Shown here: positions 45,334-54,196 of the stretch, one piece after another
How positions within the stretch are numbered: position 1 is the stretch's first letter
Layout: each line of letters starts with the position of its first letter
NCBI RefSeq assembly: GCF_002214185.1
Contig: NZ_CP022161.1
Location: 2,479,767 to 2,543,766 of the forward strand
Reading direction: 5' to 3'
Length of the DNA stretch: 64,000 bases
Source: Streptomyces capitiformicae
GTDB taxonomy: Bacteria > Actinomycetota > Actinomycetes > Streptomycetales > Streptomycetaceae
Notes under the pieces: model-generated
The model's database searches: none
What the model saw: the letters and a program-made list of their open reading frames with translations, nothing else
Told to the model about the DNA's origin: nothing
Made by a program: the position numbers and the translations under genes

Positions 45334-45387
45334 CACAACTGAATGGTTCAGCCACAACTGAATGCGCAGCCACAACCACAACTGAAT
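45334..45387. repeat. Three direct copies of CACAACTGAAT
   Basis: Copies at 45334, 45353 and 45377 lie in the gap between GntR paralogue D and the acetyltransferase gene. Role unknown. Confidence 0.6.
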
Positions 45388-45434
45388 AGCTACGGATACC
45401 CGCACACCATCATGGAAAGGTCCCAGCACAAGTC

Positions 45435-46730
45435 TCAGAAGATGTCCGGGCACCATGGGCGCCTGGACGTCCGCAGCAGGGCGTCGGCGACAGAGGCGGC
45501 GCCCTTCCGCTGTTCCCGCACCCGGCCGAGCGCGGCGAGCCGCACCGCCGACTCGTCGCCCAGCCACAGCACCGCCAGATCCGCCGCGTCCAGGACGAGA
45601 TCGGCGTCCTCCCTGGTCGGCACAGAGCTCGCCCCGTCGGGCCCGGCGTCCAGCCGATAACGCCCACCGGCGAACCCGTCCCGGTCGACGACATCGAGCA
45701 CGAGCGTCCCGGTCGCCGCGTACGACCGAGCCTCCAGCGCACGTACGACATCCAGGATCCGCACCCACATCCAGTCGGCCTGGGCGGTGACGCGGGCGGC
45801 ACGCGGGTCGGGGAGGTAGAGCGGGAGGAGATCGTCGGGGGCCCGCCAGCCGGATTTGACCTTGGTGATCCAGTCGATCGAGCAGAGGTACTGCCACAGG
45901 GCGCGCTCGGCGGCCGGGGTCGTCGTGATCAGCCAGTTGACGTCGGCGGTGTTGTGCGGCTGCTTGTCGTGCCAGTTGTCGTCGGACTCGTACGCGACGA
46001 TCCCCTCGACCTCGCCGGCCGCCGAGCGGTACACCGCGTAGAACGGATCGGTCCATGACGAACCGAGGCGCAGATCACCGGTGTTGATCCGCCACCAGCG
46101 CTCGTCGCGGCTGACCGCGCCGGGCTGGGCGCGGCGGAGCCGCTCGTGGAGTTCGGGCCCGAGTTTGCGTACGTCCGCGCCGTCGACGAGGTCGATACGG
46201 CCGCCGTCCGCCGGACCGGACCATCGCCGGTCGAGGCCGGTACGGGGTACGTCGATGGTCCACTCGGTGGACCAGGTGGCGGGGCCGAAGCCGTAGCGGC
46301 CGTAGATCGGGTACTCGGCGGCGATCAGGGTGGCGACGACGTCACCGCGTTCCTTCGCGGCCGTGAGGTCCGTGGCCATCATCCGGGTGAGGATGCCCCG
46401 GCGGCGGTGGGTGGAGGTGACGGTGACGTTCGAGATGGCGTCGGCGGGGACGGTCCGGCCGCCGACCGCGGTCAACTCCTGGGCGAAGGAACGGAACGTC
46501 CCCACACAACGATCACCGTCGAAGGCGCCCAGCGCACGGGACGGGACGATGTGGGACGAGCGGTCCTTGAGCTCCTGCGCGGACAGGGACTGCGGGGAAC
46601 GCAGGAACCCGACGTCCAGCGCACGGAGCCAGACCGGAATCTCCTCCTCGGTGATGGCACGTACGTCGACGTCCTGGGCGAAGTCCGGTACGGAGGCGTC
46701 CTGTACGGAGGGGTCCTGTGCGGGGCTCAT
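45435..46730 (-). CDS. Eis-like GNAT family N-acetyltransferase
   Basis: The 431-residue protein has the layout of Eis: an N-terminal GNAT fold with [19 protein letters not shown] (acetyl-CoA site), a second GNAT-like part, and an SCP2-like C-terminal domain ending in a free phenylalanine, whose carboxylate is catalytic in Eis. Eis enzymes acetylate multiple amines of aminoglycosides and other substrates. Its neighbours downstream are conserved chromosomal genes, so a housekeeping role is possible. Confidence 0.85.
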   Translation of the reverse strand: MSPAQDPSVQDASVPDFAQDVDVRAITEEEIPVWLRALDVGFLRSPQSLSAQELKDRSSHIVPSRALGAFDGDRCVGTFRSFAQELTAVGGRTVPADAISNVTVTSTHRRRGILTRMMATDLTAAKERGDVVATLIAAEYPIYGRYGFGPATWSTEWTIDVPRTGLDRRWSGPADGGRIDLVDGADVRKLGPELHERLRRAQPGAVSRDERWWRINTGDLRLGSSWTDPFYAVYRSAAGEVEGIVAYESDDNWHDKQPHNTADVNWLITTTPAAERALWQYLCSIDWITKVKSGWRAPDDLLPLYLPDPRAARVTAQADWMWVRILDVVRALEARSYAATGTLVLDVVDRDGFAGGRYRLDAGPDGASSVPTREDADLVLDAADLAVLWLGDESAVRLAALGRVREQRKGAASVADALLRTSRRPWCPDIF

Positions 46731-46877
46731 GGCAACACGCTAGGACGACGATGCCCAGGGTGTCGCGCCCTTTTACGGGGACGACGGACGGCCGCCGTCA
46801 GCACGGCCCCCTGGGCGCTCGTCACTTGGCGCCTGCCCGCCTGCCTGGGACGCGCCTGCCTGGGACGCGGACGCCCC

Positions 46878-47531
46878 TCACGTCAGCAGATCGTCCACCT
46901 GGGCCTCGCCCTCGCGGTACCGGCGGGCGATCTCGGCGCTGCAGTCGTCGGCCGTGCGCTGGAGTCGCCGGCGGCGGCCGGAGACCTGCCGCTCGTAGCG
47001 GACGAGGCGGGCCAGACCGGTGCCGAGCTCGTCGTCGGTGCGGGCGGCGAGGTCGGACAGTTCGACCTCGGCGAGCATCTCGGCGGCCAGCAGGCGGTAC
47101 TCCTCCCCGTGCGGGGTGCCCACGGTGACGTGCCGGGCCGACGAACGCTGCCGGGCCGGGGCGTCGGTGAGGATCTCCGAGAGCCGATCGACCAGCGCGG
47201 ACGCCCGCCCACCCGCCGGCTCCACCGACTCCGCCGCCCCGCCCCTGCGCGCCAACTCGGCCCGCAGGATGTCGATACGGCCCTGGAGCAGCCGCCGCAC
47301 ATAGCTGAGGTCGGCCTCGTCCTGCTGGGCGTCCCGGCGCAGTCCGCGCAACTCGGGCAGCCGCAGCCGGGACAGATCGAGCTCGGGCTGGTCGGGCGGC
47401 AGCAGCGGGCCGCTGTCCGTGCGCTGGACCGGCGGCCGGCAGACACCGGGTCCGGGTGCGGGCCCGGACCCCGGGCTCGTGCGGGTAAACGTGGCAGTGC
47501 CCGGGGGCTGCCCGGTACTCGATGTGCTCAT
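46878..47531 (-). CDS. rsiG: RsiG, c-di-GMP-dependent anti-sigma factor of WhiG
   Basis: RsiG binds the sporulation sigma factor WhiG only with cyclic di-GMP and so delays sporulation. The 217-residue protein has both copies of the c-di-GMP motif E(X)3S(X)2R(X)3Q(X)3D: E72-S76-R79-Q83-D87 and E180-S184-R187-Q191-D195, each in a predicted long helix. This paired motif is very specific to the family. The ATG at 47531 was chosen; the frame upstream is not protein-like. It is divergent from dtd. Confidence 0.92.
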   Translation of the reverse strand: MSTSSTGQPPGTATFTRTSPGSGPAPGPGVCRPPVQRTDSGPLLPPDQPELDLSRLRLPELRGLRRDAQQDEADLSYVRRLLQGRIDILRAELARRGGAAESVEPAGGRASALVDRLSEILTDAPARQRSSARHVTVGTPHGEEYRLLAAEMLAEVELSDLAARTDDELGTGLARLVRYERQVSGRRRRLQRTADDCSAEIARRYREGEAQVDDLLT

Positions 47532-47748
47532 ACGCCTCAACCGTCCCCTCGACCGGTGTGTGTGAGCATCGTGCCACTCCCCGTGGCCGCCATGTGACCG
47601 AGTCACCGCGACCCACCCCCAGATGGGCGGTAGTGGATCTATGAGAAAGACCGGGCAAAGCACTCCTCAAACGCTGGTGATCACGAAACCCCCGTAAGGG
47701 GGACCCCCTTGCGTACGGCCGATGGACGGCGGCGGCATGATGGTCGGC

Positions 47749-48174
47749 ATGCGTGCGGTGGTGCAGAGGGTCGACGGTGCGAGCGTCGTCGTGAACGGTG
47801 AGACGGTCGGGGCGATCGAGGGCGAGGGCCTGTGCGTCCTCGTCGGGGTGACCCACGACGACACCAAGGAGAAGGCGGCGCAGCTCGCCCGCAAGCTGTG
47901 GTCCGTGCGAATGCTGCACGACGAGAAGTCATGCAGCGACATCGACGCGCCCCTGCTCGTGATCAGCCAGTTCACGCTGTACGGCGACGCACGCAAGGGC
48001 CGCCGGCCCACCTGGAACGCGGCGGCCCCGGGCGACGTGGCCGAACCGCTGGTCGACGAGGTCGTCGCCCAGCTGCGATCCCTGGGGGCAACGGTCGCCA
48101 CCGGCCGCTTCGGCGCCCAGATGCGGGTGTCCCTGACGAACGACGGCCCGTTCACAGTGCTGCTGGAGGCATAG
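47749..48174 (+). CDS. dtd: D-aminoacyl-tRNA deacylase
   Basis: DTD hydrolyses D-amino acids wrongly attached to tRNA. The 141-residue product has the [12 protein letters not shown] motif and the C-terminal [10 protein letters not shown], both conserved and forming the chiral proofreading site. The start at 47749 gives the classic MRAVVQRV N terminus; ATG codons upstream are not needed. Confidence 0.93.
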   Translation: MRAVVQRVDGASVVVNGETVGAIEGEGLCVLVGVTHDDTKEKAAQLARKLWSVRMLHDEKSCSDIDAPLLVISQFTLYGDARKGRRPTWNAAAPGDVAEPLVDEVVAQLRSLGATVATGRFGAQMRVSLTNDGPFTVLLEA

Positions 48175-48219
48175 CGCACCCGGGGCACGACTGCCCGCAG
48201 CCAGGACGCGGCGGACCTA

Positions 48220-49191
48220 CTACGGCTCGACGACCACTTCCTGCGCCGCCGCCGTCGTGTCGGCCAGCAGCCGTGCGTCCACCGGTACGTTGCGCTTGAC
48301 CAGGGCCAGGGCGACCGGCCCCAGTTCGTGGTGGCGTACGGACGTCGTGATGAAGCCGATCTTGCGGCCTTCCGGGCCGTCGTCCGCGAGCCGGATCTCC
48401 GCACCGCGCGCCGGAAGATGGACCTCGCTGCCGTCGAGGTGGAGGAAGACGAGCCGCCGCGGAGGCTTACCGAGGTTCTGGACCCGGGCGACGGTCTCCT
48501 GGCCCCGGTAGCAGCCCTTCTGGAGATGAACCGCGCTGCCGATCCAGCCCAGTTCGTGCGGGATGGTCCGGTGGTCGGTCTCGAAGCCGAGCCGGGGCCG
48601 GTGGTGCTCGACACGCAGCGCCTCGTACGCGAGGAGTCCCGCGGCCGGACCGTACTGCTCGGCGTACGACTCCAGGTCGGCACGCGGAAGGAACAGATCA
48701 CGGCCGTACGGCGTCTCGCGCACGACGACACCTTCCGGAGCCTCGGCGATCGAACCGGCTGGAAGATGCACGACCGCGAAGTCGTCCGTCCGGTCGGCGA
48801 CCTCCACCCGGTAGAAGAACTTCATCGACTCCAGATACGCGAGCAACGCCTCCCGCGTGCTCGTGCCCGGCTCGACATGGGCCCAGACCGTCGAGCCGTC
48901 GTCGACGAGATACAGCGCGTGCTCGATGTGCCCGTTGGCGGAGAGGACCAGCGCCTCGGTGGCCTGCCCGGGAGGGAGGTCGCTGACGTGCTGGGTGAGC
49001 AGCAGATGCAGCCAGCTGAGCCGATCCTCGCCGGAAACGGTGACGACACCCCGGTGGGAGAGGTCGACGAATCCGATGCCGTCGGCGAGGGCACGCTGTT
49101 CGCGGAACAGGTCGCCGTAGTGGGCGGCGACACCTTCGTCCACCCCCTCCGCGGGGACCGCGCCGGGCAGGGACAGCAGAGGGCTCTTCAT
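48220..49191 (-). CDS. YgfZ/GcvT-type folate-binding protein
   Basis: The 323-residue protein has the YgfZ signature KGCYRGQETVAR and a T-protein-like folate fold (residues 20-250). Such proteins support iron-sulfur enzyme maintenance with tetrahydrofolate; the cysteine of KGCYxGQE is present. It lies ten bases downstream of nur on the same strand. Confidence 0.9.
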   Translation of the reverse strand: MKSPLLSLPGAVPAEGVDEGVAAHYGDLFREQRALADGIGFVDLSHRGVVTVSGEDRLSWLHLLLTQHVSDLPPGQATEALVLSANGHIEHALYLVDDGSTVWAHVEPGTSTREALLAYLESMKFFYRVEVADRTDDFAVVHLPAGSIAEAPEGVVVRETPYGRDLFLPRADLESYAEQYGPAAGLLAYEALRVEHHRPRLGFETDHRTIPHELGWIGSAVHLQKGCYRGQETVARVQNLGKPPRRLVFLHLDGSEVHLPARGAEIRLADDGPEGRKIGFITTSVRHHELGPVALALVKRNVPVDARLLADTTAAAQEVVVEP

Positions 49192-49201
49192 ACGTATAAG
49201 C

Positions 49202-49654
49202 CTACGACTCGGTAGTTGAGGCCTTGGTAGTTGAAGCCTTGAGCGTGCAGTCCTTGCACCGCCCGAAGATCGCGAAGTGCTTCAGGTCGGTGTCGAAGCC
49301 GAAGGTCTGCCGCAGTTTCGCGGTGAACTCGGCGGCCACCGCGACATCGGCCTCGATGACGTTCTCGCAGTCGCGGCAGACCAGGTGGATGTGGTGATGC
49401 CGGTCGGCGAGGTGGTACGTCGGCGCCCCATGCCCCAGGTGCGCGTGGCTGACCAGGCCCAGCTCCTCCAGGAGCTCCAAGGTTCGGTAGACCGTGGAAA
49501 TGTTGACCCCCGACGCCGTCTTCCTCACTTCCACGAGGATGTCGTCGGGGGTCGCGTGCTCAAGGGTGTCCACGGCTTCGAGGACAAGCTGGCGCTGCGG
49601 GGTCAAGCGGTACCCGCGCTGCCTGAGGTCACTCTTCCAGTCGGTGCTCACCAC
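49202..49654 (-). CDS. nur: Nickel-responsive Fur-family regulator Nur
   Basis: Nur represses nickel uptake genes and the iron superoxide dismutase gene when nickel is bound. The 150-residue protein keeps the residues known for S. coelicolor Nur: His70, His72 and His126 for the nickel site, and His33, His86, His88 and His90 for the second metal site. The DNA-binding part reads GYRLTPQRQLVLEAV and STVYRTLELLEE. Start is one of two adjacent GTG codons. Confidence 0.92.
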   Translation of the reverse strand: MVSTDWKSDLRQRGYRLTPQRQLVLEAVDTLEHATPDDILVEVRKTASGVNISTVYRTLELLEELGLVSHAHLGHGAPTYHLADRHHHIHLVCRDCENVIEADVAVAAEFTAKLRQTFGFDTDLKHFAIFGRCKDCTLKASTTKASTTES

Positions 49655-49670
49655 ACCAGAGAGTCTAGAA

Positions 49671-50246
49671 CTACTTGAAGAAGGCGATGCCGTCGTCCGG
49701 CATGTCGTCGGGGAGGGCCTTGGCCCAGCGCTCGACGTCCTCGGGGGTGACGACCTTCTTCAGGTGGGCGGACATGTAGGGGCGCAGCTCGACCTCGGGC
49801 GTGGCCTTCTCGCCGACCCACATCAGGTCGCTGTTCACATAGCCGTACAGCCGCTTGCCACCGCTGTAGGGCCCGGAGGCCGCCGTACGCGCGACGGCGT
49901 CGGTGACCAGGTCGATCTGCGGCTTCTGCTTGGCCAGCTCGCCGTACCAGACCTCGACGACGCCGTCGTCACGGGTCATGACGATCTCGACCTTGCGGTC
50001 GGCGTCGACTCGCCAGAAGCCGGACTCGGTCTCCAGCGGGCGACGCTTGTTGCCGTCCTTGTCCAGCACCCAGGTGTGGGAGCGGTACTCCAGGAAGTCC
50101 CGGCCGTCGTGGGAGAAGGTGACCTCCTGGCCGAAGTTGCACTTCTCGGCGCCGGGGAAGTCGTGGACACCCGCGCCCGCCCAGCTGCCGAGCAGGAAGG
50201 CGAGGGGGACGAGGTCCTTGTGCAGGTCGGACGGGATCTCGATCAT
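49671..50246 (-). CDS. Nitrobindin-like (FABP family) heme-binding protein
   Basis: The 191-residue protein has the nitrobindin start PLAFLLGSWAGAG (GxWxGxG) and a beta-barrel pattern with ESGFWRVDADRKVEIV. Members bind heme and can isomerise peroxynitrite. It lies 16 bases upstream of nur's start on the same strand. Confidence 0.85.
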   Translation of the reverse strand: MIEIPSDLHKDLVPLAFLLGSWAGAGVHDFPGAEKCNFGQEVTFSHDGRDFLEYRSHTWVLDKDGNKRRPLETESGFWRVDADRKVEIVMTRDDGVVEVWYGELAKQKPQIDLVTDAVARTAASGPYSGGKRLYGYVNSDLMWVGEKATPEVELRPYMSAHLKKVVTPEDVERWAKALPDDMPDDGIAFFK

Positions 50247-50286
50247 GAGCAGCTCAGAAGTCTCGTACGTCGGTGGGTGGCGGGGA

Positions 50287-50385
50287 TCAGCGCTGGCCCT
50301 GGTACAGCTTCTTCACGGCCAGGCCGGTGAAGGCGAGCACGCCGACGCAGACCAGGACCAGCAGGGCTTCGAAGAAGATCTCCAC
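50287..50385 (-). CDS. 32-residue membrane microprotein
   Basis: A GTG start with GGAG at proper spacing encodes one hydrophobic helix (EIFFEALLVLVCVGVLAFTG) and a basic end KKLYQGQR. It lies 40 bases upstream of the nitrobindin-like gene on the same strand. I recall this microprotein as conserved in Streptomyces, though that was not checked. Function unknown. Confidence 0.7.
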   Translation of the reverse strand: MEIFFEALLVLVCVGVLAFTGLAVKKLYQGQR

Positions 50386-50516
50386 GGGGTGCTCCTCGGA
50401 TGAGCGGAGGGTCGTTACGACACAAGGCCGGGCCCCAGCTTACGCGGCCGGGGCCCGGCTCGTTCCGCCAGGCTCCGCGTCCCGCTCGGCCGGGCATCTG
50501 GCTCTACCATTCCGAC

Positions 50517-50879
50517 ATGGCGAAGAAGCTCGTGATCAAGGTGACGGCGGGGGCCGACGCTCCCGAACGCTGCTCCCAGGCCTTCACGGTGGCCGCGGTC
50601 GCCGTGGCCAGCGGTGTCGACGTCTCCGTCTGGCTGACCGGCGAGTCCGCGTGGTTCGCGCTGCCGGGCCGGGCCGCCGAGTTCGAGCTCCCGCACGCGG
50701 CACCGCTCCCCGACCTGATCGACTCGATCCTGGCCGGCGGCCGCCTCACCCTGTGCACCCAGTGCGCCGCCCGCCGCGACATCACCGAGGAGGACGTCCT
50801 CAAGGGCGTACGAATCGCCGGGGCCCAGGTCTTCGTCCAGGAGTCCCTGGCGGACGACACCCAGGCCCTCGTCTACTGA
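50517..50879 (+). CDS. DsrE/DsrF-like family protein
   Basis: The 120-residue protein matches the DsrE fold: AKKLVIKVTAGADAPERCSQAFTVAAVA at the N terminus and LCTQCAARRDI in the middle, with paired cysteines. Family members are sulfur relay or binding proteins. ATG at 50517 opens the conserved region. Confidence 0.83.
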   Translation: MAKKLVIKVTAGADAPERCSQAFTVAAVAVASGVDVSVWLTGESAWFALPGRAAEFELPHAAPLPDLIDSILAGGRLTLCTQCAARRDITEEDVLKGVRIAGAQVFVQESLADDTQALVY

Positions 50880-50889
50880 GACACCCCGC

Positions 50890-51291
50890 CTACTGAGAGG
50901 CGTCCACCCAGAGGCAGAAGGGGTGCCCGGACGGATCGAAGAGCACCCGTACGTCGTCCTGGGGCTGGTACTCGGCGAGCCGCGCCCCTTCCGCCACGGC
51001 CCGCGCGGTCTCGGTCTCCAGGGCGGCGAGGTCGTCGACCTCGATGTCGAGGTGCAGCATCATCTGCTGGTCACCTGGTCTGCGGGTGGGCCAGACGGGC
51101 GGCACGTACTCGGGTTCGGTCTCGAAGGCGAGGGACATGCCCTCGGTGCCGGGCGGCGGGCCGATGAGCACCCAGCCGGGTTCCTCGCGGCGCACCTCGT
51201 AGCCGAGCAGGCGTCGGTAGAAGGCGGCGAGTTCATGGGCGTCGTGCGCGTCGAGGACCACGGTGGACAGGGACAGGCGCGTAGGCGACAT
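50890..51291 (-). CDS. VOC (glyoxalase) family protein
   Basis: The 133-residue single-module protein has LSLSTVVLDAHDAHELAAFYRRLLGYEV and ends in FDPSGHPFCLWVD, typical of VOC folds. It converges with the DsrE gene. Substrate unknown. Confidence 0.85.
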   Translation of the reverse strand: MSPTRLSLSTVVLDAHDAHELAAFYRRLLGYEVRREEPGWVLIGPPPGTEGMSLAFETEPEYVPPVWPTRRPGDQQMMLHLDIEVDDLAALETETARAVAEGARLAEYQPQDDVRVLFDPSGHPFCLWVDASQ

Positions 51292-51301
51292 GCGTACGTT
51301 C

Positions 51302-51562
51302 CTACTGCCGCCGTTTCTTGCCGTCCAGCTCGTCCCACCACTCATCGGACTTGGGGTCGCCGGAGGGGTCGTCCCACCACCGGTCGTCGGGGCCCCGACG
51401 GTTGGCGACAACGGCGGCGAGCGGCGGGATGACCATCGCGACCACGCACATGCCCACCGCGACCGGCACCGACCAGAGGCGCACGACACCCCAGGCCAGA
51501 ACGAACAGCGCGAGGCACGTGCCCATCATGACGAAGTAGAGGTGGCGCCGGCGGGCGTACAT
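51302..51562 (-). CDS. DUF3099 family membrane protein
   Basis: The 86-residue protein starts YARRRHLYFVMMGTCLALFV, has two hydrophobic helices and an aspartate/tryptophan-rich tail. The ATG at 51562 is chosen because the upstream frame crosses a terminator hairpin. Confidence 0.8.
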   Translation of the reverse strand: MYARRRHLYFVMMGTCLALFVLAWGVVRLWSVPVAVGMCVVAMVIPPLAAVVANRRGPDDRWWDDPSGDPKSDEWWDELDGKKRRQ

Positions 51563-51592
51563 GCCTCCAGCGTAGGCGCGGGGCACAGCAAA

Positions 51593-51628
51593 GGGCCGCA
51601 CCTCCCGGGACACCGGGAGGTGCGGCCC
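51593..51628 (-). terminator. Perfect 16-base terminator hairpin
   Basis: GGGCCGCACCTCCCGG and its exact complement enclose a GACA loop, 22 bases past the DUF1416 stop. Confidence 0.85.
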
Positions 51629-51649
51629 TCGGCCGCTGCATACGAACAC

Positions 51650-51940
51650 TCAGACCGCGATCGCGACCTCGGCGAGCGCGCCCTTCTCGGCGACGACGAC
51701 CGTACGGTCGGCAGTGCCGCCGGGGACGAGGGCGCGGACGGTCCAGGTGCCCTCGGCCGCGTAGAAGCGGAACTGGCCCGTCGCGGAGGTGGGGACCTCC
51801 GCGGTGAACTCGCCGGTCGAGTCGAGGAGACGGACGTAGCCGGTCACCGGCTCGCCGTCGCGGGTCACCTGACCCTGGATGGTGGTCTCACCGGGCTTGA
51901 TCGTCGAGGCGTCGGGGCCGCCGGCCTTCGCACCGCACAT
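51650..51940 (-). CDS. DUF1416 family protein (sulfur operon)
   Basis: The 96-residue protein starts CGAKAGGPDASTIKPGETTI and has an immunoglobulin-like beta pattern. It follows the sulfurtransferase gene after 31 bases, as in mycobacteria, where the equivalent protein is called SseC. A conserved cysteine at position 2 may bind metal or sulfur. Confidence 0.88.
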   Translation of the reverse strand: MCGAKAGGPDASTIKPGETTIQGQVTRDGEPVTGYVRLLDSTGEFTAEVPTSATGQFRFYAAEGTWTVRALVPGGTADRTVVVAEKGALAEVAIAV

Positions 51941-51971
51941 GTTGGACTCCTTGAGGGGTAAAGGTCGGGAC

Positions 51972-52811
51972 TTACTTGTTGGCGCCGAGCTCGATCGGGA
52001 CGCCGACCAGGGAGCCGTACTCGGTCCAGGAGCCGTCGTAGTTCTTGACGTTCTCCACGCCGAGCAGCTCGTGCAGGACGAACCAGGTCAGCGCGGAGCG
52101 CTCACCGATACGGCAGTAGGCGATGGTGTCCTTCGCCAGGTCCACCTGCTCCTCGGCGTAGAGCTCCTTGAGCTCGTCGTCCGACTTGAAGGTGCCGTCG
52201 TCGTTGGCGTTCTTCGACCACGGGATGTTGCGGGCGCTCGGGACGTGGCCCGGACGCTGCGACTGCTCCTGCGGCAGGTGGGCCGGGGCGAGCAGCTTGC
52301 CGGAGAACTCGTCGGGCGAGCGGACGTCGACCAGGTTCTGCGAGCCGATCGCGGCGACCACGTCGTCGCGGAAGGCGCGGATCGCGGTGTTCTGCGGCTT
52401 CGCCTTGTACTCGGTCGTGGGGCGCACCGGCACCTCGTCGACCAGCTCGCGGGCGTCCAGCTCCCACTTCTTGCGGCCGCCGTCGAGGAGCTTGACGTTC
52501 TCGTGGCCGTACAGCTTGAAGTACCAGTAGGCGTACGACGCGAACCAGTTGTTGTTGCCGCCGTAGAGGATCACGAGGGTGTCGTTGGCGATGCCCTTCT
52601 CCGACAGGAGCTTCTCGAAGCCGGCCTGGTCGACGAAGTCACGGCGCACCGGGTCCTGGAGGTCCTTCGTCCAGTCGATCCGGATCGCGTTCTTGATGTG
52701 GTTCTTCTCGTAAGCGGTCGTGTCCTCGTCGACCTCGACGATCGCGATGTTCGGGTTGTCGAGGTTGGCCTCGACCCAGTCGGCGTCGACGAGGACGTCG
52801 CTGCGGCTCAT
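51972..52811 (-). CDS. Thiosulfate sulfurtransferase (rhodanese)
   Basis: The 279-residue protein has two rhodanese domains: an N-terminal inactive copy (about 1-130) and a C-terminal one with the catalytic AYCRIGERSA loop. It transfers sulfur from thiosulfate to acceptors such as cyanide or thiols. It heads the sulfurtransferase-DUF1416 operon, and a cysteine-rich leader peptide lies 123 bases upstream. Confidence 0.93.
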   Translation of the reverse strand: MSRSDVLVDADWVEANLDNPNIAIVEVDEDTTAYEKNHIKNAIRIDWTKDLQDPVRRDFVDQAGFEKLLSEKGIANDTLVILYGGNNNWFASYAYWYFKLYGHENVKLLDGGRKKWELDARELVDEVPVRPTTEYKAKPQNTAIRAFRDDVVAAIGSQNLVDVRSPDEFSGKLLAPAHLPQEQSQRPGHVPSARNIPWSKNANDDGTFKSDDELKELYAEEQVDLAKDTIAYCRIGERSALTWFVLHELLGVENVKNYDGSWTEYGSLVGVPIELGANK

Positions 52812-52934
52812 GATCTTTCTCCTCCGGGGCAGTTGCGGCGGGTTGCCTCCGGCGGTTCGGCCGGGGGCGCGCAGGGATGGCCCTGGCTGGACAGGGCGCA
52901 GGCATAGGGGGAACGCGGCAGTGCGAACTGCTGC

Positions 52935-53042
52935 TCAGAAAGTGCGACAGAGCATGGCGGCGACGCGGCACAGGTCGACTGCCCGCCGCTTCGTGAGATC
53001 CGCCTGTCCCCGCGGTCGGAGGACGCTCAATTTGCACTGCAT
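52935..53042 (-). CDS. Cysteine-rich leader peptide upstream of the sulfurtransferase gene
   Basis: The 35-residue peptide ends RRAVDLCRVAAMLCRTF, the form seen in Streptomyces leader peptides before sulfur genes. Two cysteine codons near its end would make ribosomes stall when cysteinyl-tRNA is scarce, which may change expression of the sulfurtransferase gene 123 bases on. The start at 53042 is not well supported by a ribosome site, and later internal starts are possible. Confidence 0.6.
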   Translation of the reverse strand: MQCKLSVLRPRGQADLTKRRAVDLCRVAAMLCRTF

Positions 53043-53257
53043 GAGGCTCGATCGTAGGGACGCAGGGGTGGGCGTGTCACCGGCGTGTTGAATTATGAGA
53101 CACCATCGTCCGATATGTGAGACACAGGAAGGTTCCGGGGCCTGATCGAAGGGCGCCGGGGACTGTGCAGCCGTCATCACATCTACGGTACGGACGGCGG
53201 CGTCTCGCCTTTCGGACGCCCTGGCTCCGCTGGAACCGCACGTGGTCCGGCGTGGTC

Positions 53258-53992
53258 CTACCCGACCAGCGAGATGTTCGAACCCTTCACCGTGATCTCC
53301 ACGCCGTCCGACGCCGCCTCGACCTTGTCGAGCTTGATGCCGCCGGGGAGGTCGTCGATGGCCTGCTGGAAGTCGGTGATCGAGCGGACGGCGTTCTCGG
53401 CGAGGTCGGCGCCGCCGAGGCCGGGCAGGGAGTCGGCGCGCACCTCGACGGTGTCGTCCTTGACGCTCACCGTGCTGAGTACGGAGAAGGTCTGCTTGCC
53501 GAGGACCGGGATATCGGCCTCGATCGCGACCTTGATCTTGCCGTTGCCGCCGTCGGAGAGGCCCACGACGCGGGCGGTGGTACCGGGGGCGACGTCCGTG
53601 GGCTCGGACTTGGCGGCCTTGAGGAGTTCGTCGTACGCGATGGTCGCGGTGCCGGTGGCGCTGGCGGCGGTGGCGGAGCGGTAGTCGGTGGAGAACGCGA
53701 CGCCGCGCATGTTCGCCTTCAGGTCGGCGATACGGATGCTTTCGTCGGCGTTGCCCGTGGGGGCCTCGTAGTCCGCGATGCCGACCTCGACGTCGTCCAG
53801 TTCGCCGCTCGCGACCTGGGTGAGGAAGGGGAAGCCCTTGATCGACACGTCCGGCGTGGCGGCCAGGCCCTCGCTGCTCTTCAGCTGCGCCGCCGCCTCG
53901 TCCTCGGCGAAGCCGACGGCGACACGGTCCGCGATCGCGAAGAGGCCGCCCAGGATCACGGCGACGATGACAAGTATTCGCAGTGCGCGCAT
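53258..53992 (-). CDS. DUF2993 (LmeA-like) lipid-binding protein
   Basis: The 244-residue protein has an N-terminal membrane anchor (ALRILVIVAVILGGLFAI) and the DUF2993 pattern with KGFPFLTQVASGELDDVEV. Members resemble periplasmic lipid-binding proteins of the mycobacterial LmeA type. The start at 53992 directly precedes the anchor. Confidence 0.85.
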   Translation of the reverse strand: MRALRILVIVAVILGGLFAIADRVAVGFAEDEAAAQLKSSEGLAATPDVSIKGFPFLTQVASGELDDVEVGIADYEAPTGNADESIRIADLKANMRGVAFSTDYRSATAASATGTATIAYDELLKAAKSEPTDVAPGTTARVVGLSDGGNGKIKVAIEADIPVLGKQTFSVLSTVSVKDDTVEVRADSLPGLGGADLAENAVRSITDFQQAIDDLPGGIKLDKVEAASDGVEITVKGSNISLVG

Positions 53993-54120
53993 GTCTCGGT
54001 GTTCCCCCCGTTGTGCCACTCGGCGGTCGGTCCCTTCCCCGCGAGGGTAATCGCGGCGGCGGAAGGCCGGAGAGCGTTCACGAGCCTTGTCGATCACCTG
54101 TGACAGGCCTGCGGGCCCGT

Positions 54121-54145
54121 CTTGAAGGACCGCAGGCCCTTCAAG
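54121..54145. terminator. Hairpin between the membrane-protein and DUF2993 genes
   Basis: CTTGAAGG and CCTTCAAG form eight-base arms with a nine-base loop. It lies downstream of the membrane protein gene stop and overlaps a dispersed GC repeat. Confidence 0.5.
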
Positions 54146-54196
54146 GGGCGCAGCCCTGGGATGGGACGGGTAGGGGCGGCGGGGGCGAGAAGGCGG

